A stretch of 64,000 bases of DNA from Thiodiazotropha sp037384425 (GTDB lineage: Bacteria > Pseudomonadota > Gammaproteobacteria > Chromatiales > Chromatiaceae): positions 1 through 64,000 of the forward strand of contig JARROA010000001.1 of assembly GCA_037384425.1 (NCBI GenBank), written 5' to 3'. Made by a program: the position numbers and the translations under genes. Positions 36,377 to 47,015 of the stretch are shown here, in pieces (position 1 is the stretch's first letter; each line of letters begins with the position of its first letter). The notes below the pieces were generated by a model. That model was not told the DNA's origin. It worked only from the letters and a program-made list of their open reading frames with translations, and did no database searches.

Positions 36377-36979
36377 ATGAAAAGCCTCAAGTTATTCATC
36401 TTCGCCACCCTGTTGATACTGACCGCCTGTGTCACCATCAATATCTACTTTCCGGCGGCGGAGGCCAAGGAGGCGGCGGAGAAGATCGTCGATGACATCC
36501 TCGGTGACGAGGCGCCGCAGCAGGCTCCCGGCAAGGACGATCAGTCGATGGATCTGCGGGGGCTCGAACAGGGTTATGCCATGACCCTGCTCGATATCCT
36601 GATCCCTCCGGCGGAGGCGGCGGGCGCGGTGAAGTTCGATGCCGATACCCCCGCGGTACGCAAGCTCCAGGCCGCCATGAAACAGCGCCATGCCCAGCTC
36701 AAGCCTTTCTATGAGAGCGGCGCCATCGGTTTCACCCAGGACGCCCTGGTGGGTATCCGCGACCTCAATGCGGTATCGCTGAAGCAGCGGGGCCAGCTCA
36801 AGAACCTGGTCAGCGCCGAGAACAAGGATCGCAACCAACTCTACAAGGAGATCGCCCGCGCCAACGGTCACCCCGAATGGGAGAAGGATGTGCGCGACAC
36901 CTTCGCCAAGACCTGGATCGGCAATGCGGGCAAGGGGTGGTGGTATCAGAATGGCAAGGGCGCATGGGCGCAGAAGTAG
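36377..36979 (+). CDS. DUF1318 (YdbL-like) lipoprotein
   Basis: A 200-residue lipoprotein. The signal peptide ends in a lipobox with Cys at 20 (LLILTAC), directly followed by VTINIYFPAAEAKEAAEKIVDDI, then the DUF1318/YdbL domain in the C-terminal half (SGAIGFTQDALVGIRD; ENKDRNQLYKEIARANG). AAGGAG lies 6 bases before the ATG. In E. coli, YdbL is a separate periplasmic protein and YnbE a small lipoprotein that pairs with YdbH. Here no YnbE gene is visible in the 95-base spacer, and the N-terminus looks YnbE-like (lipobox plus TIN beta segment), so one protein may fill both roles. Confidence 0.82.
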   Translation: MKSLKLFIFATLLILTACVTINIYFPAAEAKEAAEKIVDDILGDEAPQQAPGKDDQSMDLRGLEQGYAMTLLDILIPPAEAAGAVKFDADTPAVRKLQAAMKQRHAQLKPFYESGAIGFTQDALVGIRDLNAVSLKQRGQLKNLVSAENKDRNQLYKEIARANGHPEWEKDVRDTFAKTWIGNAGKGWWYQNGKGAWAQK

Positions 36980-37041
36980 TTTCGTAAGGGGCGGTCGCTG
37001 GTGGGTCTTGGCAGTATAGGCTGAGCAGCCAGTGAGTGGGC

Positions 37042-37923
37042 TTATTGGGCCATCCGACCCGCGAACAGATCGCTCTGCGCCTTGATGGCCGCCATCATGT
37101 AATCGCGAAAGGCCAGCACCCGGGCCGTGCGCTTGAGGTCGGGATGCAGCAGTATCCAGAGTCCGAGGTCCCATGCCGGCTCCGGGCTCCCATAGCGCAC
37201 CAGCGCGGGATCCGGATCGCCCATGAAACAGGGCAGAATGGAGATGCCCATCCCCTGCCTCAGGGCCGCCTGGGTCAGCAGGGTGTCGTCGACATAGAAC
37301 CGGTGCGGCCGGTCGCCGCATGCCTGCTTGGTCCATGAGCGGTGAAAGTTGCAGCACTCGACCCCTAGCCACTCGGGGCCCTCTCCCGCTTTTTTCAGTT
37401 GCTCGATGTAATGTCCGCTGCCATAGACCGCGGATGAGACGGTGACGACCCTTTTCCCGATCAGGGTGTCGGGCGGGGTGTTGGTCAGCCGGATCGCCAC
37501 GTCCGCCTCCCGTTGCGCCAGGCTGAGGTCGCTGTTGGAGACCATCAGATGCAGGGTCACCTCGGGGTATTGCCGACCGAAGCCGGTGAACATGGGCATC
37601 AGAACGGTGCTCGCCATGTTGTCGATGGCGGTCACGCGAAGCGGGCCGGAGGGACTCATGTCCTTGCCCGACATTGCGCCGTCGACCGTCAGCACTTCGC
37701 GTTCCATGCGGCCTGCCGCCTGCTGCAGATCCTCACCCTCGGAGGTCAGCTGATAGCCGCTAGGCACCTTGTCGAAGAGCCGCACTCCCAGATCCTGCTC
37801 CAGTTTCTGGATGCGTCGGGATACGGTGGAATGCTGCAGGCCGAGCTGTCTGGCGCCACTGGAGATGGCGCCGCAGCGGGCCACGGCCAGAAACACTCTC
37901 AAATCGTCCCAGTTCAGGTTCAT
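37042..37923 (-). CDS. LysR-family transcriptional regulator
   Basis: A 293-residue LysR regulator: N-terminal HTH WDDLRVFLAVARCGAISSGARQLGLQHSTVSRRIQKLEQDLGVRLF and a C-terminal effector domain. The upstream part of the open frame (44 codons) is not counted because the HTH should begin near the N-terminus and ATG at 37923 fits. It is divergent from the methyltransferase-nitrilase genes, 130 bases away, and probably regulates them. Confidence 0.9.
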   Translation of the reverse strand: MNLNWDDLRVFLAVARCGAISSGARQLGLQHSTVSRRIQKLEQDLGVRLFDKVPSGYQLTSEGEDLQQAAGRMEREVLTVDGAMSGKDMSPSGPLRVTAIDNMASTVLMPMFTGFGRQYPEVTLHLMVSNSDLSLAQREADVAIRLTNTPPDTLIGKRVVTVSSAVYGSGHYIEQLKKAGEGPEWLGVECCNFHRSWTKQACGDRPHRFYVDDTLLTQAALRQGMGISILPCFMGDPDPALVRYGSPEPAWDLGLWILLHPDLKRTARVLAFRDYMMAAIKAQSDLFAGRMAQ

Positions 37924-38053
37924 GTCATGGTGCTTTGAAGCGCGTGTGCAATTTTGCACATGGGATTTCGAATTTTCTGCAATAGGCATTAGCAACCATA
38001 GACCTAGACTCTCCTTCATCCCAGCCGGGATTGACCACAGAGGAGACAAGACC

Positions 38054-38929
38054 ATGCAATACCCACATCACGATCAGGCGGTGTTCGATGCCGTCAAATA
38101 CAAGCAGACCACAATGCAACAGTGGGACAGTGCCGCGGAAGCCTGGGATCGCTGGGGCACACTGCTGTCCCGCTGGCTCGGCCCGGCCACCGAGACCATG
38201 CTCGATTTGGCGGGCGTGGCCACGGGCTCGCGGGTACTGGATGTGGCGGCCGGCGCCGGCGAGCAGACACTGGCGGCGGCCCGGCGTGTCGGTTCCGCCG
38301 GGCAGGTGCTCGCGACCGACATTTCAGCCGTCATCCTGGAGTATGCCGAGCGTGCCGCACGCCTCGCCGGGCTCGACAATGTGGCCACCCATGCCATCGA
38401 TGGCGAACGGCTGGACGATCTGGACGCCGGCCCCTTCGATGCCGTGATCTCGCGTGTCGGGCTGATCTATTTCCCGAACCAGCAGAGTGCGCTGCAGGGT
38501 ATGCGCAACAAACTGCGCCCCGGGGGCAGGGTCGCGGCCATGGTCTATGCTTCAGCAGAGTGCAATGGATTCTTTTCCATACCGGTCTCCATCATCCGGC
38601 GTCGTGCCCAGTTGCCGCCGCCCCTGCCTGGCCAGCCCGGTCCCTTCAGTCTGGGACAGCCCGAGGTATTGGAACAAGCGCTCGCGGATGCGGGCTTCAA
38701 GGATATCCACGTAGAGCGGGTCGATGCGCCGGTGCGCCTGGCCAGCGCATCCGAATGTCTGCAGTTCGAACAGGAGTCCTTCGGTGCGCTGCACCAGATG
38801 CTGGGGGGCGTTTCCGATATCGAGAAGGACGCGGCTTGGGAGGAGATCGAACAGGCACTTCGTCAGTTCGAGAAGGCGCGTCAATTCGAAGGCCCCTGCG
38901 AGATGTTGATCGCGGTCGGCACCCGCTGA
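38054..38929 (+). CDS. SAM-dependent class I methyltransferase
   Basis: A 291-residue methyltransferase. Motif I VLDVAAGAGEQTL near 61, an acidic residue at the end of strand beta2 (LATDIS), and FDAVISRVGLIYFPN near 122-136 mark the SAM-binding fold of the ubiE-like Methyltransf_11/25 type. Substrate unknown. AGGAG precedes the ATG. First gene of a three-gene unit with two nitrilase-superfamily enzymes and a divergent LysR gene; gaps are 12 and 2 bases, so co-transcription is very likely. Confidence 0.85.
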   Translation: MQYPHHDQAVFDAVKYKQTTMQQWDSAAEAWDRWGTLLSRWLGPATETMLDLAGVATGSRVLDVAAGAGEQTLAAARRVGSAGQVLATDISAVILEYAERAARLAGLDNVATHAIDGERLDDLDAGPFDAVISRVGLIYFPNQQSALQGMRNKLRPGGRVAAMVYASAECNGFFSIPVSIIRRRAQLPPPLPGQPGPFSLGQPEVLEQALADAGFKDIHVERVDAPVRLASASECLQFEQESFGALHQMLGGVSDIEKDAAWEEIEQALRQFEKARQFEGPCEMLIAVGTR

Positions 38930-38941
38930 AAAGAGGTCCGT

Positions 38942-39880
38942 ATGACAAAAATCGCCATTATCCAACAGGCACCCAGCGTGCTCGACCGGGAGGCCACCCT
39001 CGACAAGGCGTGCCGTCTCATCTCAGAGGCCGCCGCCGAGGGCGCAGAGCTGATCGTGTTTCCCGAAGCCTTCGTGCCCGGCTACCCGGCCTGGGTCTGG
39101 CGGCTGCGTCCCGGCGGCGACTGGGGGTTGAGTGAGACTCTCCACCAGCGTCTGCTGGATAACGCCGTCGACCTGGCGAGTGACGACTTGCAGCCTGTGC
39201 GCAGGGCCGCCAGCGAAGCCGGGGTCACGCTGGTGATGGGGATCAACGAGCGGGATGGTCGGGTGGGACGTACCACCCTTTACAACAGCGCGGTGGTGAT
39301 CGGCCCCGACGGGGGGATACTCAACCACCACCGCAAGCTGATGCCGACCAATCCCGAACGCATGGTGTGGGGCTTCGGCGATGCCTCGGGCTTGCGTGCC
39401 GTGGATACCCCGGTGGGGCGTATCGGTGTCCTCCTGTGTTGGGAGAACTACATGCCGCTGGCACGCTTCGCCCTCTACGCCCAGGGTATCGATATCCACA
39501 TCGCGCCGACCTACGACAGCGGTGAGAGCTGGCTGGGAACCCTGCAGCACATCGCCCGTGAGGGCGGCTGCTGGGTGATCGGCGCCGGCGTGGCGCTGCG
39601 CAATCGGGATATGCCGGGCGATCTTCCCGAGCGGGAGAGGCTCTACCCGTCCGCGGAGGACTGGATCAATCCGGGCGACTCGATGGTCGTCGCCCCCGGG
39701 GGAGAGCGGGTGGCCGGTCCGCTGCACCAGCAGCAGGCCATTCTCTATGCCGAGATCGACACGGCGCAGGCGGCCAGCGCACGCCGCACTTTCGACGTGG
39801 CCGGGCACTATGCGCGTCCCGATGTGTTCACGCTGAAGGTCGACCGTCGGGCCCAGTCACCGGTCGAATTCGAGGGCTGA
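38942..39880 (+). CDS. Nitrilase-family carbon-nitrogen hydrolase
   Basis: A 312-residue cytoplasmic nitrilase-superfamily enzyme. The catalytic triad is visible: Glu in FPEAFVPGYP near 42, Lys in NHHRKLMPT near 129, and Cys in LLCWENYMPLARF near 163. The CWEN-MPLAR signature is typical of true nitrilases (aliphatic or aryl-acetonitrilase branch), which turn R-CN into the acid plus ammonia. Substrate is not inferable. It follows the methyltransferase by 12 bases. Confidence 0.88.
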   Translation: MTKIAIIQQAPSVLDREATLDKACRLISEAAAEGAELIVFPEAFVPGYPAWVWRLRPGGDWGLSETLHQRLLDNAVDLASDDLQPVRRAASEAGVTLVMGINERDGRVGRTTLYNSAVVIGPDGGILNHHRKLMPTNPERMVWGFGDASGLRAVDTPVGRIGVLLCWENYMPLARFALYAQGIDIHIAPTYDSGESWLGTLQHIAREGGCWVIGAGVALRNRDMPGDLPERERLYPSAEDWINPGDSMVVAPGGERVAGPLHQQQAILYAEIDTAQAASARRTFDVAGHYARPDVFTLKVDRRAQSPVEFEG

Positions 39881-39882
39881 CC

Positions 39883-40950
39883 ATGTTACCTGCTGTCGAT
39901 CGCCGCCGCTTCCTGCAGTTGCTTGCCGCCGGGATGACCTTGGGCATTGCCGGTCCGGCGGTCACAGCTGTCTCCAGTCGCCGCATCCGGGCCGCCGCCG
40001 TGCAGATGGCGCCGAAGCTGGGTGACGTGGCGGCCAATCTCGCCCAGGCGGAGCAGTTTATCGAGGAGGCGGTTCGGCATGGCGCCGAATGGATCCTGCT
40101 GCCGGAGATGTTCACCAGCGGCGCCGCCTTTCACGAGTCTATGATCAGTGCCATCCGGCCGCTCGAGGGTGTACCTGCGCAGCTGATGCAAAAGAGGGCG
40201 AAACGTCATGGTGTGACTATTGGCGGTTCTTTCCTGGCGCAGCAGGGCGAGGCCGTCCACAACAGTTTTCTGCTCTTTCTGCCGGACGGTTCGACCCATC
40301 GCCACGACAAGGACCAACCGACCTACTGGGAGTCCTGTTACTACGAGGATGGTGCCGACGACGGTGTGCTCGACACCCCCCTGGGCAAGGTTGGCGTGGC
40401 CCTCTGCTGGGAGATGATCCGCTCGCGCACAGCGCGCCGTCTCAAGCACAAGGTGGAACTATTGCTGGCCGGTTCGACCTGGTGGACGCTGCCCGACGAA
40501 GCCCCTGCCGATCACCCTTACCGCAAGGCCAATCTCGATATGCTGCAGCTGGCGCCGGCGAGTCTCGCGCGGATGCTGGGCGTGCCGGTGATCCATGCCT
40601 CCCACGCCGGGCCCTTCTCGGGCTTCGATAGCCCTGAATTGCCCGATGTGCCCTACGACTCGTCCTACCTCGGCGAGAGCATGATCTGTGACGCGCAGGG
40701 CAACCCGTTGGCCAGGCGTTCCCTGCAGGCGGGTGCGGGTCTGGTGATGGCGGAGATCGAGCTGCCGGAAACCCCACAACCGAGCGCAACCATTCCCGAT
40801 CGCTTCTGGCTGCCTGAACAGATGCCGCAACCCTGGAAGGAGGCCTGGACCCGCTGGCTGCCCCGTGGCGAAGATTACTACCGAACGGTCACGCTGCCTT
40901 ATCTGGAGAGTGGAGAGCTGGAGGAGTATGTTCCACCCTACCTGCGTTGA
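39883..40950 (+). CDS. Tat-exported carbon-nitrogen hydrolase
   Basis: A 355-residue nitrilase-superfamily enzyme with an N-terminal twin-arginine signal (DRRRFLQLLAAGMTLGIAG), so it should act in the periplasm. Triad candidates: Glu in ILLPEMFTSG near 70, Lys in RHDKDQPTYWE near 145, Cys in VALCWEMIRSRTA near 173. It resembles amidase or N-carbamoyl hydrolase branches rather than the nitrilase upstream. Two bases separate it from the previous stop. Pairing a cytoplasmic nitrilase with an exported amidase-like enzyme is unusual. Confidence 0.85.
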   Translation: MLPAVDRRRFLQLLAAGMTLGIAGPAVTAVSSRRIRAAAVQMAPKLGDVAANLAQAEQFIEEAVRHGAEWILLPEMFTSGAAFHESMISAIRPLEGVPAQLMQKRAKRHGVTIGGSFLAQQGEAVHNSFLLFLPDGSTHRHDKDQPTYWESCYYEDGADDGVLDTPLGKVGVALCWEMIRSRTARRLKHKVELLLAGSTWWTLPDEAPADHPYRKANLDMLQLAPASLARMLGVPVIHASHAGPFSGFDSPELPDVPYDSSYLGESMICDAQGNPLARRSLQAGAGLVMAEIELPETPQPSATIPDRFWLPEQMPQPWKEAWTRWLPRGEDYYRTVTLPYLESGELEEYVPPYLR

Positions 40951-40972
40951 ACATCGCCGCCGAACCCTTGAG

Positions 40973-41740
40973 CTATCGCGTGACCAGCTCTTCCTCTTTC
41001 AGGTAGTCGTAGATGACCCGCGCGGCCTCGGTCGGGGAGACGCCGCGCACCGTCTTGCCGCCACCTTGCACCGCCGTGGCCGCCATGAAGCGCTCGGCGG
41101 CCGTCTTGGCCTTGACCACCTTGAGCCGCTTTGGCCGCTTGCGGGCCGGCTGGATTTCCCAATGCATGGCTTCGATGTCCACCGCGGGCTCGACCGGCTC
41201 GATCGCAATTCTGCCGCGCCGGGCCGGGCCGTAGGCGCTCTGGCGCGGCGCCGGAGCAGCGGCCCCGACCGCGACCACACAAGGCAGCTCGGCCCGGATC
41301 AGTCGGCGCTGGCCACGCGGCAGGGCCTGTACGATCTCCAGCTCCCGGTCACGTACTTCGATCTGAACCGCGTCAACGACGACGGCATAGCCCAGCGCCT
41401 GGGCGAGCAGAAAGGGCGCCATCCCGGAATCCTCGCCGCCGTTCGCCCGACAACCGAGCAGCAGCAGCTCGGGTTGTTCACGGCGGGCCCATTGCAAAAG
41501 GGCGGGGATACTATCGCCCTGCGCGGGTTGCTGCAGCACGGTCAGCGTCGGCAGGCCCATACCGAGATAGTCGCGCAGCGCGGGATTGTCGGGATCTCCG
41601 GCATGTACCATCTGCAGCTCAGCCCCATCCAGACCCAGACCCATCTCCACCGCGCGCGCATCCAGCGGCGCGCGACAGGGCCGGCCCGATGCCGGGTGAC
41701 TGCCGACCGAGACCATCGCGGCGACCTTAAGCCTGTTCAC
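40973..41740 (-). CDS. etfB: Electron transfer flavoprotein, beta subunit (Dgc-associated)
   Basis: A 255-residue EtfB. It has the GVTPTEAARVIYDYLKEEE end and family-typical RGQRRLIRAELPCVVAV segment. The GTG start at 41740 overlaps the end of etfA by 14 bases. With EtfA it should take electrons from dimethylglycine demethylation and pass them to Etf-quinone oxidoreductase. It is the last gene of the dipeptidase-DUF5943-dgcA-dgcB-etfA-etfB run, matching the order known in Pseudomonas. Converges with the Tat-hydrolase gene 22 bases away. Confidence 0.87.
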   Translation of the reverse strand: MNRLKVAAMVSVGSHPASGRPCRAPLDARAVEMGLGLDGAELQMVHAGDPDNPALRDYLGMGLPTLTVLQQPAQGDSIPALLQWARREQPELLLLGCRANGGEDSGMAPFLLAQALGYAVVVDAVQIEVRDRELEIVQALPRGQRRLIRAELPCVVAVGAAAPAPRQSAYGPARRGRIAIEPVEPAVDIEAMHWEIQPARKRPKRLKVVKAKTAAERFMAATAVQGGGKTVRGVSPTEAARVIYDYLKEEELVTR

Positions 41741-42956
41741 CTTCCACCTCCACGAGTCTGATCAGCTCCGGCATGATGGCCTGGGCATCGCCTACCACGG
41801 ACAGGCTGGCCCGCTTCATCATGTCGCAGCCGAGTTCGGTATTCACCGCGATCACGTGATCGCACTGGGTGATGCCCTGCAGGTGCTGTGGCGCGCCCGA
41901 GATGCCGAAGGCCAGGTAGCCGCGCGCCGTCACCAGCGTGCCGGTGGCACCGACCTGTCGGAAGCGCGGTATGAAGCCGGCATCCACCACCACCCGGCTG
42001 CCCGCCTCTGCGGCGCCCAGCCTTGTGGCCAGCTGATGGAAGCTGTCCCAATCCTGCACGCCGTTGCCGGCCGAGACGATGAACTCGGCCTCGGCCAGCG
42101 CGACATCGTCCGGGTCCACCGCGATGCGACCGCCATCTTCCAGCAGCACCGCGCCTACGACCTCCGGTGTTGGCAGCGGCCGTGCCTCGTAGAGAGCATC
42201 GCTGACCGGATCGGCGGCCTCGGCCGCCACCAGCAGTACCCGGGGCGTTGGCCGAACCTGGTCCTGTTTGCCAGCGGCTATGCGGCAGGTGGTGCGCTCC
42301 GGGTCGACGCGCCAGGCGCCGGTCGCCGGGCGTTCGCCGAGCTGCGCGGCCACGCGGCGACCGAGCTCGCCGCCACCCTCCGCGCTGTCGGGAAACAGCA
42401 GGTGACGGCTGGCGGTCTGCGCGGCGGCGTCGATCACGGCAGCGCTGCGCAGCTCCGGCGCATAGCCGGCGAAGCCTGGCCCTTCAAACGTCATCACGCG
42501 GTCGGCGCCGGCCGCGCCGGGATCGTCCTTGAGCGGCCCGAACAGGATCATCAGCACCGCTCCGCCGCCCGCATCGGCGAGCGAGCGCGCGACCCCGAGC
42601 AGGTCGCGGTCGTGACCGGTCAGGCGTCCGCTCGGCGCATCCGGCACCACGCTGACCAGGAAGGCCGGCTCGTCGATGCGCACCATCCGTGGGCCGGTCT
42701 CGACGCTGGTAGTGATAGTCTCCGCCCCGGTCGTGACCAGGCCGCGCAACGACACACGCTGACGCCCCGCTGATCCCGCACTGATGCTGCGCTCGGCGCG
42801 TGGGTCGCGCCGCACACGCTGGCCGGCCCGCTTTGCCGTTGCGATCGGTTGGGGCTGTCCACGGTTGATGCGACGCCGGTCGCTGTTGCCGACCTGCCCC
42901 AGCTCGGTTGCCCGCGGGTCAAGGCGCTTGCGTGTTGGTCGTTGGCTATCGCTCAT
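41727..42956 (-). CDS. etfA: Electron transfer flavoprotein, alpha subunit (Dgc-associated)
   Basis: A 409-residue EtfA. The C-terminal FAD-binding domain is clear: FGISGAPQHLQGITQCDHVIAVNTE. The first 70 residues are Arg-rich (KRLDPRATELG, RRRINRGQ, RVRRDPRAE), an extension not found in housekeeping EtfA but, from memory, also present in Dgc-linked homologues. The N-terminal half carries the EtfA alpha-beta domain. It forms a heterodimer with EtfB and is dedicated to dimethylglycine-derived electrons by genomic context. Confidence 0.87.
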   Translation of the reverse strand: MSDSQRPTRKRLDPRATELGQVGNSDRRRINRGQPQPIATAKRAGQRVRRDPRAERSISAGSAGRQRVSLRGLVTTGAETITTSVETGPRMVRIDEPAFLVSVVPDAPSGRLTGHDRDLLGVARSLADAGGGAVLMILFGPLKDDPGAAGADRVMTFEGPGFAGYAPELRSAAVIDAAAQTASRHLLFPDSAEGGGELGRRVAAQLGERPATGAWRVDPERTTCRIAAGKQDQVRPTPRVLLVAAEAADPVSDALYEARPLPTPEVVGAVLLEDGGRIAVDPDDVALAEAEFIVSAGNGVQDWDSFHQLATRLGAAEAGSRVVVDAGFIPRFRQVGATGTLVTARGYLAFGISGAPQHLQGITQCDHVIAVNTELGCDMMKRASLSVVGDAQAIMPELIRLVEVEGEQA

Positions 42957-42967
42957 CAGTACCTTCC

Positions 42968-44860
<1,893 letters not shown>

Positions 44861-44945
44861 TTGAGTCTCCGTCGGACCGCGGGCGCGCTGTCGTGGCGCG
44901 ACCAGCCGATAACAGCTGCCCCCACGCCTGGCTCAGCCCTCGGGC

Positions 44946-47000
44946 TCAGAAGTCCTTGCACAGCCGCAGAGCGTCGTAGATGGCCGCGTGGATGTTACGC
45001 ATCGAGACGCAGTCACCGATACGATAGAGCAGAAACCCCTCAGCATGCGCATCCAGCCCCGGCTGTGGCCGGGCCGCGTAGAGGGCCTCGAGATCGATCT
45101 GGCCCCGGTTGCGCGATTCACTCTTCAATGCCAAATAGAGGGCGTCGACCGGCAGGGTGCCGTTCTCGACCACGACCTGGTCGACCACGCGCTCCTCCTC
45201 GCTGCCGGTGTACTCGTTGCGCAGCACCGCCACCAGCTGGTCACCCTCGCGGTAGACCTCGATCAGTTCACGGTCCGGCGTCATGATCACGTCGGCCGCA
45301 TAGAGCTTGCGGTAGTAGATCGGGAAGGTGGTGCCGCCCAGGTCATCGCCCGCCCGCACGTCCGGCGTCACCAGCTCGACCAGGCTGCCCTTGGCCGCCA
45401 GGTAGTCCGCGCAGGTGACCCCGGCAAACTGACTGATGGCGTCGTAGACCAGCACGTTTTTCGCCGGCGCGGTCTTGCCGGTCAGGATGTCCCAACTGCT
45501 GACGACCAGCCCTTCGGCCGCGCCCCACTTGGCATGCTCCTCCAGGTTCGGGGTGCCGCCGGTGGCCAGCACGACGATCTCCGCTTCGAGTTCACGCAGC
45601 AGCTCCGGCGTGGCCGTGACACCCAGTCGCAGGTCGATGCCGAGCCGGTTCAGTTCCATGCTCATCCAGCGGGTGATGCCGGCCATCTGATCTCGCGCCG
45701 GTGCTTTCGCGGCGATGGTAATCTGCCCGCCCAGCTCCTCCTGCTTCTCCAGCAGGATCACCTCATGACCCCGTTCGGCGCTGACCCGCGCCGCCTCCAT
45801 GCCGGCCGGACCACCACCGACCACCACCACACGGCGGCGGCGCGGCGCCTTTTCGATCAGATGCGGCATGCTCTGTTCACGGCTGGTGGCGGCGTTCTGT
45901 ATGCACAGCACGTCCAGACCCTGATACTGGCGATCGATGCAGTAGTTGGCGCCCACGCACTGGCGGATCTGATCGACCCGGCCCTCGCGGATCTTGGTCA
46001 CCAGGTAGGGATCGGCGATGTGCGCGCGGGTCATGCCGACCAGGTCCACATAGCCCTCTTCGAGGATGCGCTGCGCCTGCACCGGGTCCTTGATGTTCTG
46101 CGCATGCATGACCGGCACATCGACCACCTCCTTGATGCCCGCCGCAAGATGCAGGAAGGGCTCCGGGGGGTAGGCCATGTTGGGGATCACATTGGCGATG
46201 GTGTTGTGGGTATCGGCGCCCGAACCGACCACGCTGATGAAGTCGACCAGCCCGGATTCCGAATAGGCCTGCGCGATCGCCTTCAGGTCCTCGTGATTCA
46301 GGCCGTCCTCGTGGAACTCGTCGCCGCACATGCGCAGACCGACGCAGAAGTCGCGGCCGACCTCCTCGCGGATCGCCTCGAACACCTGCAGACCGAAGCG
46401 GATTCGGTTCTCCAGCGAACCGCCGTACTCATCGGTGCGGTGGTTGGTGCGCGGACTCCAGAACTGGTCGATCAGGTGCTGGTGCGCGGCCGAGATCTCG
46501 GCGCCGTCCAGCCCCCCCTCCTTGACCCGGCGCACGGCCTGGGCAAAGTCGCCGATCACGCGCTGGATATCCTCGATCTCGATGGTCTTGGCGGTGCCGC
46601 GGTGCACCGGTTCGCGCACGCCGCTGGGGGTGATCAGGTTGGGCCAGTCCGCCCCGTCCCAGCGCGAGCGCCGACCCATGTGCGTCAGCTGGATCATGAT
46701 CTTGGCGCCATGCTTGTGCATCGCCTCGGACAGGTTTTTGAAATAGGGAATGATGCGATCGGTGCTTACGTTGACTGAATTCCACCAGCTGTGCGGGCTG
46801 TCGATCGACACCGGGCTGGAGCCGCCGCAGATCGCCAGGCCCACCCCGCCTTTTGCCTTCTCTTCGTAGTAACGGACATAGCGCTCGGTGGTCATGCCAT
46901 CCTCGGCATAGACTTCGGCGTGCGCCGTGCTGACGATACGATTGCGGATCGTCAGCTGGTTGAGTGTTAGCGGTTGAAACAGGGCGTCGAACTGTCCCAT
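44946..47000 (-). CDS. dgcA: Dimethylglycine demethylation protein DgcA (OYE-like flavoenzyme)
   Basis: A 684-residue flavoprotein of the trimethylamine-dehydrogenase/2,4-dienoyl-CoA reductase type. An FMN TIM barrel occupies residues 1-340 (GQFDALFQPLTLNQLTIRNRIV; HQHLIDQFWSPRTNHRTDEYGG). A cysteine cluster near 347 reads CVGANYCIDRQYQGLDVLC. A FAD/NAD domain follows (VVVVGGGPAGMEAARVSAERG near 395). It demethylates dimethylglycine to sarcosine. In the cluster the usual CxxC has Ala at the second position, leaving three of four expected ligands. AGGAG precedes the ATG. Confidence 0.9.
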   Translation of the reverse strand: MGQFDALFQPLTLNQLTIRNRIVSTAHAEVYAEDGMTTERYVRYYEEKAKGGVGLAICGGSSPVSIDSPHSWWNSVNVSTDRIIPYFKNLSEAMHKHGAKIMIQLTHMGRRSRWDGADWPNLITPSGVREPVHRGTAKTIEIEDIQRVIGDFAQAVRRVKEGGLDGAEISAAHQHLIDQFWSPRTNHRTDEYGGSLENRIRFGLQVFEAIREEVGRDFCVGLRMCGDEFHEDGLNHEDLKAIAQAYSESGLVDFISVVGSGADTHNTIANVIPNMAYPPEPFLHLAAGIKEVVDVPVMHAQNIKDPVQAQRILEEGYVDLVGMTRAHIADPYLVTKIREGRVDQIRQCVGANYCIDRQYQGLDVLCIQNAATSREQSMPHLIEKAPRRRRVVVVGGGPAGMEAARVSAERGHEVILLEKQEELGGQITIAAKAPARDQMAGITRWMSMELNRLGIDLRLGVTATPELLRELEAEIVVLATGGTPNLEEHAKWGAAEGLVVSSWDILTGKTAPAKNVLVYDAISQFAGVTCADYLAAKGSLVELVTPDVRAGDDLGGTTFPIYYRKLYAADVIMTPDRELIEVYREGDQLVAVLRNEYTGSEEERVVDQVVVENGTLPVDALYLALKSESRNRGQIDLEALYAARPQPGLDAHAEGFLLYRIGDCVSMRNIHAAIYDALRLCKDF

Positions 47001-47015
47001 TGCGGTCTCCTGCGT

